From the NCBI GenBank assembly GCA_009699025.1, contig WLOZ01000059.1, forward strand, positions 1-8,677: a stretch of DNA of 8,677 nt. The letters are read 5' to 3'. This stretch comes from Actinomycetota bacterium. Lineage in GTDB: Bacteria > Actinomycetota > Actinomycetes > S36-B12 > CAIYMF01. Shown one piece after another: positions 6,805-8,677 of the stretch; positions within the stretch are counted from its first letter, which is position 1; each line of letters starts with the position of its first letter. The notes beneath the pieces were generated by a model, which worked only from the letters and a program-made list of their open reading frames with translations, was not told where the DNA came from and did no database searches. Made by a program: the position numbers and the translations under genes.

Positions 6805-7776
6805 TCACACCCGCCCGGCACGAGGGTCAAGGGCGTCGCGCACAGCGTCACCCAGCAGATTAAAAGCCACCACGAGCACCGCGAGCAGGGTGCCTGGGAT
6901 GAATAGGTACGACGGCACCGCGTTGAAGTAGGACACCGAGTTGGCGAGCATGGCGCCGAAGGTGACGTCGGGGGGCAGCACTCCCACCCCGAGGAAAGCC
7001 AGGGCGGCCTCGGTGCCGATATACGCCGGCAGGGTGAGCGTGGCGTAGACGAGGATGGGCGCCCACAGGTTGGGCAGGATCTCGTGGAACAAAATGCGCG
7101 GTGTGCCCGAGCCCATGGCCACCGACGATTCGACGAACTCCCGCTCGCGCAGGCTCAGCACCTGACCGCGGATAACTCGGGCCAGATAGGTCCAGCCGAA
7201 AACGCTCAGCACGATGATCAGGTAGTAAATGCGGGCGCTGCTGTCGGGGATCCCGAGCTCGACCAGCCGCTGCGTGAGCACACCCGACAGCGCCAAAATC
7301 AGCAGTAGGAACGGGAAGGCGATGATGAGGTCAATCGTGCGGCCGATGATGGCGTCGGTGGCGCCCCCCACGTAGCCGCTGATGATGCCCAGCACGGTTC
7401 CGATCGCCACGGTGGCGACGGTGGCGACGGTGGCGATGAAGAGCGAGATGCGCAGCCCGTTGAGCAACTGCGCCAAGATGTCGCGGCCCGTGCCCCACTC
7501 GACGCCGAGCAGATGCTCGCGGCTGACTCCGCCCCAGGGGCCATAGGGCGCCCCGGCATTGTCGCTAATCGAGGCACTGTCGAGCACATAGGGGTCGATT
7601 CCGAGCAGGTTCATCAGGAGGGGGGCCACGAGTGCCACCGCGTAGAACCCCACCAGAATCCACACGCACACCATCGCCGTGCGGTCGCGTCGAATCCGAG
7701 CCCGGGTGATCTGCCACAGCGACCGACCGGCAACCTGCGGACTGTCAGCGGGGGTGTCGAGAGTCGCGAGGCTCAT
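6805..7776 (-). CDS. dppC: Peptide ABC transporter permease, DppC/OppC type
   Basis: 323-aa membrane permease that pairs with the DppB-type subunit. A soluble N-terminal stretch and OppC_N region come first (helix about 35-58), then an outer loop with the family-like HLLGVEWGTGRDIL (88-101, the usual HxLGTDxxGRD motif in variant form). Hydrophobic segments lie near 110-134, 148-168, 183-200, 240-262 and 290-312. The EAA-type coupling loop is about 210-240 (REREFVESSVAMG ... HEILPN), and the C-terminus NLLGDAVRDALDPR is typical. The ATG start is supported by a GGAGG 7 bases upstream (7784-7788). It is the first gene of the importer operon, ahead of the binding protein. An in-frame 9-base tandem repeat encodes part of its second helix. 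The 190-base gap upstream is the likely place of the operon promoter. Confidence 0.95.
   Translation of the reverse strand: MSLATLDTPADSPQVAGRSLWQITRARIRRDRTAMVCVWILVGFYAVALVAPLLMNLLGIDPYVLDSASISDNAGAPYGPWGGVSREHLLGVEWGTGRDILAQLLNGLRISLFIATVATVATVAIGTVLGIISGYVGGATDAIIGRTIDLIIAFPFLLLILALSGVLTQRLVELGIPDSSARIYYLIIVLSVFGWTYLARVIRGQVLSLREREFVESSVAMGSGTPRILFHEILPNLWAPILVYATLTLPAYIGTEAALAFLGVGVLPPDVTFGAMLANSVSYFNAVPSYLFIPGTLLAVLVVAFNLLGDAVRDALDPRAGRV
7411..7437 (-). repeat. 9-base tandem repeat inside dppC, three units
   Basis: Two exact copies of GGTGGCGAC (7411-7419, 7420-7428) and a third differing at the last base (7429-7437). It is in frame and encodes the repeated Ala-Thr-Val of the second membrane helix (about residues 114-122). 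Copy change would add or remove three residues without a frameshift. Confidence 0.8.
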
Positions 7777-7783
7777 CGAACTC

Positions 7784-7788
7784 CCTCC
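7784..7788 (-). promoter_or_regulatory. Ribosome binding site of dppC
   Basis: GGAGG on the - strand within the longer purine run GGAGGGAG (7781-7788), 7 bases before the ATG at 7776. It supports the chosen start. Confidence 0.8.
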
Positions 7789-7804
7789 GCAGGTGGTCGT
7801 GGCG

Positions 7805-7827
7805 GCACATCGGATTCCCGAATGTGC
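7805..7827 (-). promoter_or_regulatory. Inverted repeat in the operon leader
   Basis: GCACAT (7805-7810) and ATGTGC (7822-7827) are perfect 6-base arms separated by 11 bases. It lies between the candidate -10 box and the dppC ribosome site, so it would be in the 5' leader. It could be a repressor operator or a leader hairpin; six-base arms are weak evidence. Confidence 0.3.
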
Positions 7828-7838
7828 GATCAGACACG

Positions 7839-7844
7839 ACTCTA
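7839..7844 (-). promoter_or_regulatory. Candidate -10 box of the importer operon
   Basis: TAGAGT on the - strand fits the actinobacterial TANNNT -10 pattern and would give a leader of roughly 55 bases before the dppC ATG. No convincing TTGACA-like -35 is seen at 16-18 bases upstream, so this is tentative. The 190-base gap (7777-7966) is the only non-coding space large enough for a promoter in the window. Confidence 0.3.
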
Positions 7845-7856
7845 CGTGCTAGCACG
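7845..7856. promoter_or_regulatory. Perfect 12-base palindrome, candidate operator
   Basis: CGTGCTAGCACG reads the same on both strands and directly abuts the candidate -10 box TAGAGT, in what would be the -35/-10 spacer. That is a classic place for a repressor dimer to bind (inference). No regulator gene lies in the window, and I do not recognise the motif as a named operator. Confidence 0.4.
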
Positions 7857-7943
7857 GCCACGCACCGTCTAGGAAGTACGGGCGCGCCGCAATCGTGACA
7901 CAACCGACACCCTGCGCAACACAGGGGATAAACAAGGTCGCCG

Positions 7944-7968
7944 AGTGGCCAGAGGGGGTCAGGCCACT
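7944..7968 (-). terminator. Weak stem-loop at the end of typA
   Basis: AGTGGCC (7944-7950) and GGCCACT (7962-7968) form a perfect 7-bp stem with an 11-base loop; the stem includes part of the typA stop codon. On the - strand a modest T-rich patch (CTTGTTTAT) begins about 9 bases later, and a second small dyad (7910-7914 with 7922-7926) follows. It may partly separate typA from the importer operon, but the missing adjacent T-run makes this weak. Confidence 0.25.
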
Positions 7969-8677
7969 AGGACGAGGCCTTCTTGGCCCGCGCCGTCGAG
8001 CGCCCACGCTCGGTTTGGTCCAGTACCAACTTGCGGAGGCGTACCGTGGCCGGGGTTACCTCAATGCACTCGTCTTCGCGGCAGAACTCGAGCGACTGCT
8101 CGAGCGACATCTGCTTGTGCGGGATGAGAGGCACCAGGATGTCGCCCGACGACTGGCGCATATTGGTGAGCTTCTTCTCCTTGGTGGGATTGACATCCAT
8201 GTCGTCAGAGCGCGAGTTCTCGCCCACGATCATGCCCTCGAACACGTCGGTGCCCGGACCCACGAACATGGTGCCGCGCTCCTGCAGATTGGCCAGCGCG
8301 AAGCCGGTGGTGGGCCCGCGGCGGTCGGCCACGAGCGAGCCTGTGGGCCGCGTGCGTAGCTCGCCGTGCCAGGGCTCGTAGCGGTCGAAGACGTGGTGCA
8401 GGAGGCCGGTTCCGCGCGTCTCGGTGAGAAACTCGGTGCGGAACCCGATGAGCGCTCGCGCCGGCACCCGGAACTCCATGCGTACCCAGCCGGTGCCGTG
8501 GTTGATCATCTGCTCCATGCGTCCCTTGCGCAGCGCCATGAGCTGGGTGACCACGCCGAGGTAGTCCTCGGGAATGTCTACGGTGAGGTGCTCCATCGGC
8601 TCGTGCACCTTGCCGTCGACAATGCGGGTGACCACCTGAGGCTTGCCCACGGTGAGCTCAAAGCCCTCGCGGCGCAT
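7967..8677 (-). CDS. typA: GTP-binding translation factor TypA/BipA, C-terminal part (5' partial)
   Basis: Last 236 codons of TypA/BipA, a ribosome-binding translational GTPase involved in ribosome assembly and stress adaptation. The GTPase domain is outside the window; full-length relatives are about 610-640 aa, so the Met at the right edge is internal. Visible parts: end of the EF-G-like domain V ([15 protein letters not shown] at 2-16, then IPEDYLGVV at 35-43), [12 protein letters not shown] at 74-85 with TRGTG at 87-91, and the BipA-specific C-terminal domain with GMIVGENSR 148-156, [12 protein letters not shown] 161-172 and [15 protein letters not shown] 202-216. The usual RGLIGFR reads RALIGFR here, a mild change. 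The protein ends in a basic tail ([12 protein letters not shown]). It is co-directional with the importer operon, 190 bases upstream of dppC. Confidence 0.96.
   Translation of the reverse strand: MRREGFELTVGKPQVVTRIVDGKVHEPMEHLTVDIPEDYLGVVTQLMALRKGRMEQMINHGTGWVRMEFRVPARALIGFRTEFLTETRGTGLLHHVFDRYEPWHGELRTRPTGSLVADRRGPTTGFALANLQERGTMFVGPGTDVFEGMIVGENSRSDDMDVNPTKEKKLTNMRQSSGDILVPLIPHKQMSLEQSLEFCREDECIEVTPATVRLRKLVLDQTERGRSTARAKKASS

Noticed and set aside
6747..6851. N-terminal extension of the lipoprotein to a start at 6851
   Set aside because: The 35 extra residues overlap the dppC end, are not signal-like, and would bury the lipobox signal peptide. The AGGAGG site at 6751-6756 points to 6746 or 6740.
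7881..7888. Palindrome GGCGCGCC in the typA-dppC gap
   Set aside because: An all-GC 8-base palindrome is likely by chance in this composition and is not placed near a recognisable promoter element.
8675..8677. ATG at the right edge as start of a short protein
   Set aside because: The following sequence aligns in order with the C-terminal third of TypA, so this Met is internal and the gene continues outside.
1..8677. Search for mobile elements, CRISPR, tRNA/rRNA genes, toxin-antitoxin or defence genes
   Set aside because: No transposase, integrase, regular spaced repeats, RNA gene fold or unfamiliar gene cluster was found; all coding space is explained by seven known-family genes.

Overview
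The window is GC-rich with strong GC bias at third codon positions, Shine-Dalgarno-led genes and GTG starts. Its protein families (DPP-IV-like S9 peptidase, a DppB permease with Cys-X3-Cys pairs in the outer loop, TypA beside a peptide importer) point to a chromosomal segment of an actinomycete (Actinomycetota). I cannot place it lower than that. No insertion sequence, phage gene, CRISPR array, tRNA or rRNA is visible, and gene-free sequence is scarce: the longest gap is about 190 bases.

Layout. On the + strand, bases 1-1652 hold the C-terminal 549 codons of a DPP-IV-type prolyl oligopeptidase-family (S9) serine peptidase whose start lies left of the window. Everything else is on the - strand. 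Read in the direction of transcription from the right edge it runs: the 3' part of typA/bipA (7967-8677); a 190-base gap with a candidate promoter, a perfect 12-base palindrome and other dyads; then one five-gene peptide ABC importer operon. The operon order is dppC-like permease (6805-7776), SBP_bac_5 lipoprotein (4998-6746), dppB-like permease (3927-4919), dppD-like ATPase (2809-3930) and dppF-like ATPase (1655-2812). The last three genes are joined by 4-base GTGA and ATGA overlaps. The lipoprotein gene has an AGGAGG ribosome site and is flanked on both sides by spacers that contain stem-loops. The last ATPase gene ends 2 bases from the convergently transcribed peptidase.

How the genes work together (inference). 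The lipoprotein captures peptides outside the membrane. An Asp in its GWxxD motif aligns with the residue that binds the peptide amino terminus in OppA/DppA. The DppB/DppC pair forms the channel and DppD/DppF power it. Both ATPases carry the four-cysteine C-terminal motif linked to a [4Fe-4S] cluster in relatives. The convergent peptidase has the Glu-Glu motif and catalytic triad of dipeptidyl peptidases and could process peptides before or after uptake. TypA is a ribosome-associated GTPase and probably only a syntenic neighbour.

I do not see a new biological system here: all genes fall in known families. The points most worth checking are the non-coding elements of the operon (the 11-bp stem-loop before dppB and the palindrome at the candidate promoter), the cysteine motifs, and the typA linkage, which recalls the typA-lpqW pair of mycobacteria.
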